Origin: Bartonella fuyuanensis
Lineage (GTDB): Bacteria > Pseudomonadota > Alphaproteobacteria > Rhizobiales > Rhizobiaceae
Reading direction: 5' to 3'
Length of the DNA: 64,000 nucleotides
NCBI RefSeq assembly: GCF_014197255.1
Contig: NZ_JACIFE010000005.1
Span: forward strand, 1-64,000
The notes under the pieces are model-generated. The model was not told the origin of the DNA, searched no databases, and worked only from the letters and a program-made list of their open reading frames with translations. Of this stretch, positions 10,069 through 19,967 are shown in pieces. The translations under genes were made by a program, and so were the position numbers. Each line of letters begins with the position of its first letter. Within the stretch, counting starts at the first letter, position 1.

Positions 10069-10107
10069 AATATCATAAAACTGATGAGTACAACTTGGAT
10101 AAAAGGT

Positions 10108-10800
10108 ATGAACGAAGCTGCAAAAATAAGCAATCTTGATGAACCTCGCTTGTTTGAAGAAGATGGTATCGAAGCGCGGATTGCTGCCCTCATCATACCA
10201 CTGCTTCCCCCTTTAGGTTTTCGTTTAGTTCGTGTGAAACTTCTTGCGCAAAATGGTTTAACACTTCAAATTATGGTTGAACGCGCTGATGGTTCTATGA
10301 CTGTAGAAGATTGTGAAACTGTTAGTTGGACCATTTCCCCTCTCCTTGATGTGCAAAATGTTATTGAACGCAAATATCATTTAGAAATCTCCTCCCCTGG
10401 AATTGATCGTCCATTGGTAAGAAAATCTGATTTTTTTCATTGGCAAGGGCATCTTGCAAAAATTGAAACCAACATAGCAATTGATGGGCGCCGAAGATTT
10501 CGTGGAACACTTACAAATATCACGCAAGATGGATTTATTTTAAGCACAGATAAGGCTGTTTATGGAAAAGCCATGTATACCTCTATTTCTTTTTGTGATA
10601 TCGTAAATGCGCATTTAGTGCTTACTGATGAGCTTATTCGCGATACATTGAAAAAAAATAAAGATTTAAGTCAACAATTCATTCCCGAAGATAATTCTAA
10701 CAACCTAAGACAAACAGTCAATTTCAAAAATAATAATCCCACTGAGAAATATCCATTGTGTGGCACAAAGAAGGAGAAATTTGATGGCTACAAGCGCTAA
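10108..10800 (+). CDS. rimP: Ribosome maturation factor RimP
   Basis: RimP helps 30S subunit maturation. The conserved first-domain region reads LGFRLVRVKLL and is followed by TVEDCETVSWTISPLLDV and EISSPGIDRPL, all family signatures. The ORF can start at 10033, 10084 or 10108. I prefer 10108 because it gives the usual N-terminal length and keeps the leader hairpin outside the coding region; an AAGG lies just before it. The last codons overlap the nusA start by 17 bases, so the genes are coupled. Confidence 0.9.
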   Translation: MNEAAKISNLDEPRLFEEDGIEARIAALIIPLLPPLGFRLVRVKLLAQNGLTLQIMVERADGSMTVEDCETVSWTISPLLDVQNVIERKYHLEISSPGIDRPLVRKSDFFHWQGHLAKIETNIAIDGRRRFRGTLTNITQDGFILSTDKAVYGKAMYTSISFCDIVNAHLVLTDELIRDTLKKNKDLSQQFIPEDNSNNLRQTVNFKNNNPTEKYPLCGTKKEKFDGYKR

Positions 10801-12397
10801 CAGGCTTGAGATTCTGCAAATTGCAGATGCTGTTGCACGTGAAAAGTCAATCGACCGTGAAATTGTTATTTCTGCAATGGCTGATGCTATTCAGAAAGCG
10901 GCACGTTCTCGTTATGGTCAAGAAACCAATATCCGTGCTGAAATTAATTCCAAAACAGGTGAAATTAAATTACAACGCTTGCTTAAAATCGTTGATGTCG
11001 TTGAAGACTATACAACGGAAATTGCTTTGTCCGATGCACTCAAGCATCAAGCAGAAGCAAAAATTGGTGATTTTTTTCCTGATCTTTTACCTCCTATGGA
11101 TTTTGGACGTATCGCAGCGCAATCTGCTAAACAGGTTATTGTACAAAAAGTACGTGATGCAGAGCGGGATCAACAATATGAAGAATTTAAAAATAAAGTT
11201 GGTGAAATTATCTCTGGTACAGTAAAGCGTGTAGAATATGGTAATGTTATCGTTGATCTAGGGCGTGGTGAAGCTATTGTGCGCCGTGATGAATTAATTC
11301 CCCGTGAATCTTTCCGCTATGGGGATCGTATTCGTGCTTTTGTCAATGATGTGCATCGTGAAACACGCGGACCACAAATTTTTCTTTCACGCACACATCC
11401 CCAATTTATGGTAAAACTTTTTACGATGGAGGTGCCAGAAATCTATGATGGTATTATAGAAATCAAATCTGTTGCCCGTGATCCAGGTTCACGGGCTAAA
11501 ATCGCAGTTGTTTCACGTGATGGCTCCATTGATCCTGTTGGGGCATGTGTTGGAATGCGAGGAAGCCGTGTACAAGCTGTTGTTGCAGAATTACAAGGCG
11601 AGAAGATTGATATTATTCCCTGGTCTCCTGATGCTGCAACATTTGTCGTTAATGCACTGCAACCTGCTGAAGTTTCTAAAATTATTCTTGATGAAGATGC
11701 TGAACGTATTGAAGTTATTGTGCCAGATGATCAACTTAGCCTTGCTATTGGACGACGTGGACAAAATGTTCGTTTAGCTTCACAACTAACAGGATGGAAT
11801 ATCGATATTTTAACAGAAAAAGAGGAATCTGAAAATCGTCAAAAAGAATTTACTGAACGCAGTAAATTGTTTATGGAATCTTTAGAGGTTGACGAAATGA
11901 TCGGACAGGTTATGGCATCAGAGGGTTTTTCTTCTATTGAAGAAATCGCTTATATTGATCTTGAAGAAATCGCTTCTATTGACGGTTTTGACCAGGAAAC
12001 TGCTGCTGAAATTCAAAGTCGTGCCCGTGAATATCTTGATCATCAAGAAAAAGAACTCGATGAAAAACGCAAAAAGCTTGGAGTTTCTGACGAATTGCGA
12101 ACACTTCCCGGAATGACAAATGCTATGTTGGTTGCTGTTGGTGAAGATGGTGTAAAAACAATAGAAGATTTTGCTGGCTATTCCGTCGATGATTTGGCTG
12201 GCTGGAAAGAACGTAAAGAAGGTCACACACAGAATTTTTCTGGTATTCTGACCCCTTTTGATATTACACGCGCTGATGCAGAAGCTATGGTTTTAGCCGC
12301 ACGTGTTCAGGCAGGCTGGATAGACCAAGCTGATCTTGTTACAAAAAATCCTGTAAACGATGAAAAAGCAGATGATTTGAACGTGGATGCCCTTTAA
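10784..12397 (+). CDS. nusA: Transcription termination/antitermination factor NusA
   Basis: NusA binds RNA polymerase and modulates pausing, termination and antitermination. Residues 1-125 form the polymerase-binding N-terminal domain, an S1 domain follows (about 130-200, starting GEIISGTVKRVEYGNVIVDLG), then two KH domains (GMRGSRVQAVV and AIGRRGQNVRLASQ) and a C-terminal acidic and helix-hairpin-helix repeat part. The start at 10784 is chosen for its ribosome binding site AAGGAG at 10771-10776; an in-frame start at 10760 lacks one. The stop is immediately followed by the ylxR ATG. Confidence 0.97.
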   Translation: MATSANRLEILQIADAVAREKSIDREIVISAMADAIQKAARSRYGQETNIRAEINSKTGEIKLQRLLKIVDVVEDYTTEIALSDALKHQAEAKIGDFFPDLLPPMDFGRIAAQSAKQVIVQKVRDAERDQQYEEFKNKVGEIISGTVKRVEYGNVIVDLGRGEAIVRRDELIPRESFRYGDRIRAFVNDVHRETRGPQIFLSRTHPQFMVKLFTMEVPEIYDGIIEIKSVARDPGSRAKIAVVSRDGSIDPVGACVGMRGSRVQAVVAELQGEKIDIIPWSPDAATFVVNALQPAEVSKIILDEDAERIEVIVPDDQLSLAIGRRGQNVRLASQLTGWNIDILTEKEESENRQKEFTERSKLFMESLEVDEMIGQVMASEGFSSIEEIAYIDLEEIASIDGFDQETAAEIQSRAREYLDHQEKELDEKRKKLGVSDELRTLPGMTNAMLVAVGEDGVKTIEDFAGYSVDDLAGWKERKEGHTQNFSGILTPFDITRADAEAMVLAARVQAGWIDQADLVTKNPVNDEKADDLNVDAL

Positions 12398-13033
12398 ATG
12401 AATGAACGGACTTGCATTGTAACCAGAAAAAATGCTTCAGTACAAACGCTGATCCGTTTTGTCATTGGTCCCAATAACCAAATCGTTCCTGATCTTAAAG
12501 CTAATTTACCAGGGCGGGGCGTTTGGATTTCTGCCCATCACGCTGTTATTGAGAAAGCAGTCAAACAGAAAGCTTTTCATAAAAATTTTAAAACAGATGT
12601 AAAGGTTTCACCCAATCTTGTGCGTATTATCGATACGCTTTTACTAAAAGCCGCTCTTTCAAGCCTTGCCATGGCACGAAAGGCGGGAGCGATTGTTACA
12701 GGAGCAACAAGGATTGATGCCGCTATCCGCTCTGGTCAAGTTATACTTGTACTTCATGCCAAAGAAACAACAGAAGGTGGAAAACGAAAAATTGCACAGG
12801 CCATCCATACAATACAACAACAAACAAACCGCACTATAAAAACCATATCTTTATTTACAAGTGATGAAATGCGAGTGGCTTTTGGCTCTAATCCTGTAAT
12901 GCACGTAGCTTTATTAGATACAAAGGCTGCTGAAGGATTTCTCAAAACGATACATAAATTAATCACCTATCGTGATGACAAACATAGTAAGCCTGGTGAG
13001 ATGACGGCACAAGCCGTGAAGGAAGTACAATGA
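12398..13033 (+). CDS. ylxR: YlxR-family RNA-binding protein with L7Ae-like domain
   Basis: A 211-aa two-domain protein. The N-terminal YlxR (DUF448) domain includes the motif GRGVWISA at about residues 41-48. The C-terminal half resembles the L7Ae/L30e fold, with [21 protein letters not shown]. This fused form between nusA and infB is typical of alphaproteobacteria. Its exact role is unclear; related YlxR proteins bind RNA or act as regulators. It begins directly after the nusA stop and overlaps the infB start by 4 bases (ATGA). Confidence 0.92.
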   Translation: MNERTCIVTRKNASVQTLIRFVIGPNNQIVPDLKANLPGRGVWISAHHAVIEKAVKQKAFHKNFKTDVKVSPNLVRIIDTLLLKAALSSLAMARKAGAIVTGATRIDAAIRSGQVILVLHAKETTEGGKRKIAQAIHTIQQQTNRTIKTISLFTSDEMRVAFGSNPVMHVALLDTKAAEGFLKTIHKLITYRDDKHSKPGEMTAQAVKEVQ

Positions 13034-15549
13034 GTGAAAATAACAACGACAAAACAACAGTCAAGAGGACACTAACCCTAAAGCGGTCTGTATTGGAGAC
13101 GAGCACGGTCAAACAAAATTTTAGCCATGGCCGTACGAAGGCTGTCGTTGTCGAAACCAAACGGCGTAAAATTACGCGACCTGATGAAAAAACTGAAACC
13201 CTACAGCCTGTTACAAAGCCGCATGTGGCTTCCCAGCGCTCTAAACCACGTTTTGAGGAAAAAAGACCTCAAGAATCTGTGGCCAAAAGTAATCTTTCAT
13301 CAGCTGAAATGGAAGCAAGACTTCGTGCATTAGAAGAAGCACATATCCAAGAAAGAATAATGCGAGAACAAGCTGAAAAAGAGGCAAGGCGTGCTAAAGA
13401 ACGTGAAGGAATTTTACAGCAAGAAATTAAAGAAAAAGAAGTACATCACCAACAAGAAGAAAAAAAACCACCGATCCAAACTCTATCTATTTCTCCTCTC
13501 ATCCAACAGACAGATATTCCTATTGCACCTAAAAACACAACTGTAATTGAAAAACGCAAAATAGATGAAAATCAAGAGGAGGAACGGCATAACCGGCGTA
13601 CTAATCCTGCTAAATCAGAAATACGTGCACCCAAAATTGTCAAAGGAGCTGATGAACGACGCCGTGGAAAACTGACTCTTAATAGTGCACTGGACGAAGA
13701 AGGAAGCGCACGTGGACGATCAATGGCTGCAATGCGGCGCAGACAAGAAAAGTTTAAGCGTGCACAAAATCAAGAACCACGAGAAAAAATTTCTCGCGAA
13801 GTTGTTCTTCCTGAAACGATTACCATTCAAGAGCTCGCACAACGTATGACTGAGCGTTCAGTTGATGTAATTAAATTTTTGATGAAACAGGGACAAATGG
13901 TAAAACCTGGTGATATTATTGATGCGGATGTTGCCGAACTCATCGCTGTAGAATTTGGCCATACTGTTAAACGTGTTTTAGAATCTGACGTAGAAGAAGG
14001 TATCTTTAATATAATAGATAATCCTCAAAACATGCAGCAGCGTCCCCCTGTTGTAACCATTATGGGTCATGTTGACCACGGAAAAACTTCTTTGCTGGAT
14101 GCTATTCGCAAAGCAAATGTTGTTTCTGGCGAAGCAGGAGGTATTACACAACATATTGGTGCCTATCAAGTAGAACAAAACGGTCAAAAAATTACCTTTA
14201 TTGATACACCGGGGCATGCTGCATTTACAGCTATGCGTGCTCGTGGCGCTCGTGTTACCGATATTGCTGTTCTCGTTGTAGCCGCTGATGATAGTGTTAT
14301 GCCTCAAACGATTGAATCAATCAATCATGCGAAAGCTGCTGGTGTACCTCTTATTGTTGCGATTAACAAAATTGATAAACCAACTGCGAATGCACAAAAA
14401 ATTCGTACAGAACTCTTACAACATGAAGTATTTGTCGAAACTATGGGCGGAGAAACTTTGGACGTTGAAGTTTCTGCTAAAACTGGTCAAAATCTCGATA
14501 AACTTCTCGAAGCTATTCTTCTTCAAGCTGAAATGCTTGATCTGAAAGCAGATCCTCAACGGACTGCAGAAGGTGTTGTCATTGAAGCAAAATTAGATCG
14601 TGGACGTGGATCTGTTGCAACAGTTCTTGTCCAAAAAGGTACATTACATCCTTCTGATATTATAGTTGCTGGAAATGAATGGGGTCGTGTGCGTGCTTTG
14701 ATTGACGACCATGGTCGCCATGTCAAAGAAGCTGTTCCCTCTACACCGATTGAAATTTTAGGCATGCAAAGAACACCACAAGCTGGAGACCGTTTTGCTG
14801 TTGTTACACACGAAGCAAAAGCACGCGAAATTTCTGAATATCGTCAACGATTAGCACGTGATAAAGCTGTTGCTCGACAAACTGGTTCGCGGGGTTCTCT
14901 TGAACAAATGATGACAAAATTGCAAACGACTGGTGTTAAGGAGTTTTCTCTTATTATAAAAGGGGATGTGCAGGGATCAATTGAAGCAATCGCTTCAGCA
15001 TTGGAGAAGCTAGGAAATGATGAGGTTCGTGCACGTATTGTACATTCAGGTGCTGGAGGAATTACCGAAAGTGATATTTCTCTTGCGGAAGCTTCTAACT
15101 CAGCTGTAATTGGTTTTAATGTTCGAGCCAATAAGCAGGCGCGTGATTTTGCTAAAACACAAGGCATTGAAATTCGTTATTATAACATCATTTATGATCT
15201 TGTTGACGATATCAAAGCTGCCATGTCTGGATTACTCTCACCAGAACAGCGTGAAACTTTTCTTGGTAACGCTGAAATTTTAGAAGTCTTTAACATTACA
15301 AAAATCGGAAAAGTTGCAGGATGTCGTGTTACAGAAGGAAAAATAGAGCGAGGAGCGGGTGTTCGTCTTATCCGCGATAATATCGTTATTCACGAAGGAA
15401 AGCTGAAAACACTCAAACGCTTTAAGGATGAAATCAATGAAGTGCAAAATGGTCAAGAATGTGGAATAGCTTTTGAAAATTATGAAGATATGCGCGCAGG
15501 AGATATCATTGAGACTTTCCGTATCGAACATATTAACCGTACATTATAA
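13030..15549 (+). CDS. infB: Translation initiation factor IF-2
   Basis: IF-2 is the GTPase that delivers initiator tRNA to the 30S subunit. The first 250 residues are charged and low complexity, with a Glu/Arg-rich coiled-coil-like part ([20 protein letters not shown] region, here given in part). An IF2_N domain follows. The G domain starts near residue 345 with G1 GHVDHGKT, G3 DTPGHAAF and G4 NKID. Domains II, III and IV complete the 839-aa protein. It is the core gene of the nusA operon. Confidence 0.97.
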   Translation: MSENNNDKTTVKRTLTLKRSVLETSTVKQNFSHGRTKAVVVETKRRKITRPDEKTETLQPVTKPHVASQRSKPRFEEKRPQESVAKSNLSSAEMEARLRALEEAHIQERIMREQAEKEARRAKEREGILQQEIKEKEVHHQQEEKKPPIQTLSISPLIQQTDIPIAPKNTTVIEKRKIDENQEEERHNRRTNPAKSEIRAPKIVKGADERRRGKLTLNSALDEEGSARGRSMAAMRRRQEKFKRAQNQEPREKISREVVLPETITIQELAQRMTERSVDVIKFLMKQGQMVKPGDIIDADVAELIAVEFGHTVKRVLESDVEEGIFNIIDNPQNMQQRPPVVTIMGHVDHGKTSLLDAIRKANVVSGEAGGITQHIGAYQVEQNGQKITFIDTPGHAAFTAMRARGARVTDIAVLVVAADDSVMPQTIESINHAKAAGVPLIVAINKIDKPTANAQKIRTELLQHEVFVETMGGETLDVEVSAKTGQNLDKLLEAILLQAEMLDLKADPQRTAEGVVIEAKLDRGRGSVATVLVQKGTLHPSDIIVAGNEWGRVRALIDDHGRHVKEAVPSTPIEILGMQRTPQAGDRFAVVTHEAKAREISEYRQRLARDKAVARQTGSRGSLEQMMTKLQTTGVKEFSLIIKGDVQGSIEAIASALEKLGNDEVRARIVHSGAGGITESDISLAEASNSAVIGFNVRANKQARDFAKTQGIEIRYYNIIYDLVDDIKAAMSGLLSPEQRETFLGNAEILEVFNITKIGKVAGCRVTEGKIERGAGVRLIRDNIVIHEGKLKTLKRFKDEINEVQNGQECGIAFENYEDMRAGDIIETFRIEHINRTL

Positions 15550-15671
15550 AATAATCCAATAACTTTATTTTGTTGTGAAATGAAAAAAGTTTTTGGATTT
15601 TATAAACAATGGCCCTTTTTTCCTTATCTAAATGATCAAAAAAGAGAAATTGTAGCAAGGATAAAGCTTTT

Positions 15672-16079
15672 ATGAAAAACGCAGGGTCGTCACAACGACA
15701 ACTTAGAGTAGCAGAGCAAGTACGTCATGCAATAGCGTATATGCTACAGCGTGGTATTTTGCTGGACGATATCTTGAAGAATATTGTCATTTCTGTCTCT
15801 GAAGTACGCATGTCACCAGATTTAAAAATTGCTACTTGCTTTGTATCACCTCTCAACACCCTTAAAAATGCTTCCCGTACAGATGTCGTTGATATTCTCA
15901 ATAAACATAGTCGTTTTCTCCGTGGAGAAATCAGTCATACGTTGCGACAAATGAAATATATACCAGAACTGCGTTTTCGGCTTGATAATAGTTTTGATAA
16001 TTTTTCAAAAATTGATGCCCTACTTCGCTCGCCTGAAGTTGCGCGCGATTTGCACCATAGCGATAAAGATGAGGGTTAA
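15672..16079 (+). CDS. rbfA: Ribosome-binding factor A
   Basis: RbfA binds the 30S subunit during maturation and cold adaptation. The KH-type fold signature appears as [19 protein letters not shown] (about residues 42-60), with the N-terminal [19 protein letters not shown] typical of the family. Length is 135 aa. It follows infB by 122 bases and its stop is 4 bases before the preferred truB start. Confidence 0.95.
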   Translation: MKNAGSSQRQLRVAEQVRHAIAYMLQRGILLDDILKNIVISVSEVRMSPDLKIATCFVSPLNTLKNASRTDVVDILNKHSRFLRGEISHTLRQMKYIPELRFRLDNSFDNFSKIDALLRSPEVARDLHHSDKDEG

Positions 16080-16083
16080 AGAT

Positions 16084-17046
16084 ATGATACGGCAACGCAA
16101 AAAAAAGGGACGACCTGTTTCAGGCTGGGTCATATTTGATAAACCAAAAGGAATGAAATCAACAGAAGCTGTCTCACAAATCAAATGGCTCTTTCATGCA
16201 CAAAAAGCAGGACATGCAGGTACGCTTGATCCTCTTGCTTCTGGTCTCTTACCCATTGCATTGGGCGAAGCAACCAAAACTGTCCCTTACGTGATGCAAG
16301 GCAAAAAAACTTACCGTTTTCATATTGCTTGGGGACAAGAGCGCTCAACAGATGATCTAGAAGGAGAAATAACCAAAACATCTCTCAAACGTCCGACACA
16401 AGAAAAAATACTTGCTCTTCTTCCTCAATATACAGGTACTATTTTGCAAACACCTCCACAATTTTCAGCAATCAAAATTGCCGGAAATCGTGCCTATGAT
16501 CTAGCGCGTGAAGGGGAAATTGTTGAAATTCCGACCCGTGAAGTGGAAATAGAGACTTTCAAGTTAATAGAAACTCCTACCGAAGAGCGTTCTGTCTTTG
16601 AAATAACCTGCGGAAAAGGAACCTATGTGCGCTCTTTAGCACGCGATATGGGACGTGATCTAGGTTGCTATGGCCATATTGCTGACTTAAGACGTATTGC
16701 TGTAGCACCTTTTGATGAAGAAGACCTCATTACATTGGACAAACTCAAAGCGTCCAGCCCGATACATAAAAGCACTACAGATGAAAATAATAGTTCTTTT
16801 GAAAAAAACTTTACAACACTCGATGAGCTCTTAATTGAAACGAGCGTTGCATTGGATTGCCTCTCCCATTATACTCTTAATAAAACTCAAGCACTGAAAG
16901 TTATGAAGGGACATTCTATCTCCTTATATCAGCCCAAAGTACCTCTTGATGAAGATGAGATTTGTGTTCTCTATAAGGAACAACTTCTTGCTATCGGTAC
17001 CATCGACAAAGGTCTATTTAAACCAAAGCGAATTTTCACAATCTAA
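16084..17046 (+). CDS. truB: tRNA pseudouridine(55) synthase TruB
   Basis: TruB makes pseudouridine 55 in the T-loop of tRNAs. The protein begins [14 protein letters not shown], and the catalytic aspartate lies in [19 protein letters not shown] further conserved segment is [15 protein letters not shown]. The frame stays open far back into rbfA, but ATG 16084 gives the usual N-terminus and has GAGG about nine bases upstream. It closes the nusA operon. I saw no clear terminator after it. Confidence 0.95.
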   Translation: MIRQRKKKGRPVSGWVIFDKPKGMKSTEAVSQIKWLFHAQKAGHAGTLDPLASGLLPIALGEATKTVPYVMQGKKTYRFHIAWGQERSTDDLEGEITKTSLKRPTQEKILALLPQYTGTILQTPPQFSAIKIAGNRAYDLAREGEIVEIPTREVEIETFKLIETPTEERSVFEITCGKGTYVRSLARDMGRDLGCYGHIADLRRIAVAPFDEEDLITLDKLKASSPIHKSTTDENNSSFEKNFTTLDELLIETSVALDCLSHYTLNKTQALKVMKGHSISLYQPKVPLDEDEICVLYKEQLLAIGTIDKGLFKPKRIFTI

Positions 17047-17264
17047 TTGATTCTTTCACATAGTCACCTTTTGCAGAAAAATATTTTTCTCTATCAACTA
17101 AGAAAAATGTATTGTTTTTTCATTGTCTGCATTAACCTTATTCATATCAACACTTATCAAAACTTACAACTACCACCATCATACATTTTTCCTGCTCCTA
17201 ATGCCACAATAAACCTTGTATTTGAAAAAGTTCATAAGAAATATTTTAAAACTCTTTTTTAATC
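17047..17264. other. Intergenic stretch, no supported gene
   Basis: AT-rich sequence downstream of truB. It contains an open frame of 71 codons starting directly after the truB stop, but the frame has no ribosome binding site, unlikely composition and no recognisable similarity. I see no terminator or RNA gene. Confidence 0.5.
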
Positions 17265-17344
17265 GTTTTTACTCACACGTTAGCCCCCGTTTGTAACGGG
17301 TAAGAGAGTGATTTGAACTGATTCAATCAAAACAGATTTGAAAG
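17265..17344 (+). repeat. Diverged intergenic repeat, copy A
   Basis: Shares an ordered set of short blocks with copies near 31134 and 47443: GTTTTTACTCAC, then GTGATTTGAACTGATTCAA, then AGATTTGAAA. Spacing between blocks is similar in all three. Each copy sits in a long gap between genes. Origin unknown. Confidence 0.45.
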
Positions 17345-17516
17345 TAAAAAAGTTTAAGATTTTCAATCCTATTACTCAACATAAAAATGAAAAAATAATA
17401 TAAATCGATGTATTAAATATTAATATGCCAGAAATTTTTGTACTTGTACTTATGCGAACAAATTGATCAAAAACAATATTAACATATTCAATATTTTATA
17501 AAAAACTGTTTTGCTT

Positions 17517-19144
17517 CTAAGGAAACCAGTCAGAGGAAACTTTTAAAAGCATCTCATTAGATTTGGGTATTGTTTGCCGTGCAATTACGCGGTGCACTCT
17601 TATACCGTTAGAAGCGCAATTTAAATAACGCAGACGCTGATTGACTTCTGCATCCGCTTTTGTACGACGATGATTATGACGTAAATAATCTATCCATGTT
17701 GACATATGATAAACCTCTTCCAATATTCAGATTTTTCAAGATCTCGTAAAAGAACCCATTGATGTGCACCATCACGTAACCCAATATGGCGTCAATGCAC
17801 CATCACTTTGAGAAACTCTTCAAAATCATTGTCATGGATTTGGCAATCGATCATTATCATGATCGGTCCACTTCTTGCTTTTAGGTCGAATAATAATTCT
17901 GGCGCTCTAAAATGATCAAGAGGATCTAAATCTATCTGAGCAACTTCTTAAATTCTAAACTTTACCCCCGCAAGAGCACTAAAAATCAAGAATAAAGAAC
18001 AAACGTTCAAAGCAATTGTTGGAGAATAACCATCAGCCAAAGCTCCCCAGATCGCACTTCCAATCGCCATCCCTCCATACGATGCCGTTTGATAAAGTGC
18101 TAAAGAACGTGCAACAACCCAACGCGGTGTAGAAAGCTGTACAGATATATTAAACAACGATAACGCTAAAACCCAACACAAACCTGCAGGAAATAAAGCA
18201 ATATGGCTTACAATCAATGAACGGCTTATTCCCAATACAAAGCAAGAAAAGGCAAAACCAATAAATGCACTTACAATAACTGTTTCAAAATGAAAATGAT
18301 GCCGTACAAATGCATTAATAATACCTGCTGTCATGGCTCCTAACCCAAAACAACCAAGCAATGTCCCATAAAGAAGGGCACTGCCTCCAAGAACTTTATG
18401 CGTAACAATTGGCAAAAGTGCTAAAATCGAAATCGCACCTATACCAAAAAGGAACGCTCGAACCATAATACTCAAGAGATTAGGTGTCATCGCAACATAA
18501 CGCAAACCATCCGAGACAGCCCCTAACAGTCTTTCTCGTGGCAACGGATTACTTTCATCATTCGACTTCCAAAAAAATAATGCACCAATAAGAGGAATAT
18601 AGCTTATAGCATTAAACAAAAAAGCAGCAGATACCCCCAAAGTTGCAATAATAGCACCACCAATAGCAGGGCCAACACTCCGCATCAAATTAAAGCCAAC
18701 ACTACTCAAACTAACAGCAGCAGGAATATTTTCCCTGCTCACAATATCGCCTATCGTTGCTTGCCAAGAAGGATTATAAAAAGCTATACCACATCCAATC
18801 AAAAATGTAAAATATAATAAAAGCAAAGGTGTTAGAAATTCCATATAAGCCAAAATAGTTAAACTCATAGATATAGCCATCATCATAATTTGCGCACATA
18901 ACATAATTTGACGCCGATTAAAATTATCAGCTAATGCCCCTGCCATAAAAGAAAACATAACAAGTGGTAATGTTATCGCACTTTGAACAAGCCCAACCAT
19001 GGAATGCGAAGAACTAATCAACGCCATTAACCAGCCTGCTCCAACAGCCTGTATCATCCCTCCTAAATTAAAAATAAGAGTAGATGACCATAAATTTCGA
19101 AATACCGAATTGCGAAAAAGTTCTAATATTGAAATGCTTTGCAT
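17517..19144 (-). pseudogene. MFS exporter (MFS_3 / enterobactin-exporter-like), decayed
   Basis: The first 398 codons (19144 to 17948) are open and encode a 10-12 segment MFS permease of the MFS_3 type, with ribosome binding site GGAG before the ATG. The reading frame then meets TAA at 17948-17950. Beyond it the same frame goes on encoding the soluble C-terminal part of this family: DLDPLDHFRAPELLFD, RSGPIMIMID, then a TGA at 17792-17794 and IGLRDGAHQWVLLRDLEKSE. Near 17722-17735 the frame shifts, and the rest (HMSTWIDYLRHNHRRTKADA and on to 17517) continues the domain. Rejoined, the protein would be about 540 aa, the usual family length. The shortened 398-aa form might still be made, but loss of function is more likely. 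Confidence 0.82.
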
Positions 19145-19454
19145 CTTTTTTCTCCAGATCGGTATTTATCATTTTTTTACCATATATACTCAACAATTTT
19201 TGTATCAAAAGGATGCAATTCTTTAAAAACTTCTCATAAAACCCTATTTAAATCAATATCTCAAAACAAAGGCTCTTAATTTAAAGAAAGACTTCAAAAT
19301 GCTGTACAAGGACTAGTATTTTAACCTTCTTTCTTATATAAGAACAAGAATGGGTAAGAGTCTTCGACTCTTCTTGCTTCTCACAGACCCTTGCTGAACG
19401 ACATCTCGGCTATGGGTGGCTTTAGGTTTCTTTGTTTTTTGAAAGGATAATACG
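19145..19454. other. Divergent intergenic region between MFS pseudogene and rpsO
   Basis: Holds the start regions of both genes and the rpsO leader. Apart from the leader hairpin listed separately I see no gene. The 3' part just before rpsO is richer in GC than the rest, as expected for a structured ribosomal leader. Confidence 0.5.
19356..19372 (+). promoter_or_regulatory. Leader hairpin upstream of rpsO
   Basis: AAGAGT pairs with ACTCTT around CTTCG, a short stem closed by a C-G pair. GGGT just before it (19352-19355) can pair with ACCC at 19387-19390, extending the structure. rpsO leaders are translational repression sites for S15 in other bacteria; whether this is one here is inference. 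Confidence 0.4.
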
Positions 19455-19724
19455 ATGTCGATTACTGCTGAACGTAAACAAGCTCTTGTTGCAGAATACG
19501 CAAATAAAGTTGGTGATACAGGATCACCAGAAGTACAAATTGCTGTACTTTCTGAACGTATTTCTAATTTAACAAACCACTTTAAATCGCACAAAAAGGA
19601 TAATCATTCTCGTCGTGGTCTTTTGAAGATGGTATCTCAACGCCGGCGTCTTCTTGATTATCTTAAAGGAGTTGACCAAAATCGTTATCAGACACTTATT
19701 AAAAAGCTAGGTTTGCGTCGCTAA
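19455..19724 (+). CDS. rpsO: 30S ribosomal protein S15
   Basis: S15 is a primary 16S rRNA binder of the 30S platform. The 89-aa protein shows the family pattern [19 protein letters not shown] and [25 protein letters not shown] lies upstream of the ATG. It is followed by an intrinsic terminator and then pnp, the usual order rpsO-pnp. Confidence 0.97.
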   Translation: MSITAERKQALVAEYANKVGDTGSPEVQIAVLSERISNLTNHFKSHKKDNHSRRGLLKMVSQRRRLLDYLKGVDQNRYQTLIKKLGLRR

Positions 19725-19759
19725 AAAATGGGGGTGGTATAAAAAACACCCATTTTTTT
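19723..19759 (+). terminator. Intrinsic terminator after rpsO
   Basis: AAAAATGGG..GTG pairs with CACCCATTTTT across a short AT-rich loop, and the 3' arm runs into seven T residues. It begins in the last base of the rpsO stop region, so it should end most rpsO transcripts before pnp. Confidence 0.85.
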
Positions 19760-19967
19760 AACGTATTACTTTTCGTTAAAAAATTTAAAAACTAGTAAGT
19801 TATTACGGAATAGAATTGCTCACCATTTCGCATTTAATGTGATTTATTTTTTCTTCTCGTAACAAAGATAGAAGTGACGGGTTGTTCGCCCCAGAGCTTG
19901 AGAATATGTTATATACAACCAGAATATGAGCAATCAAAAATTAAACACTGGTCATTAAGGATAAAAA

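Noticed and set aside
17047-17262. 71-codon frame straight after truB
   Set aside because: No ribosome binding site, odd composition and no recognisable product.
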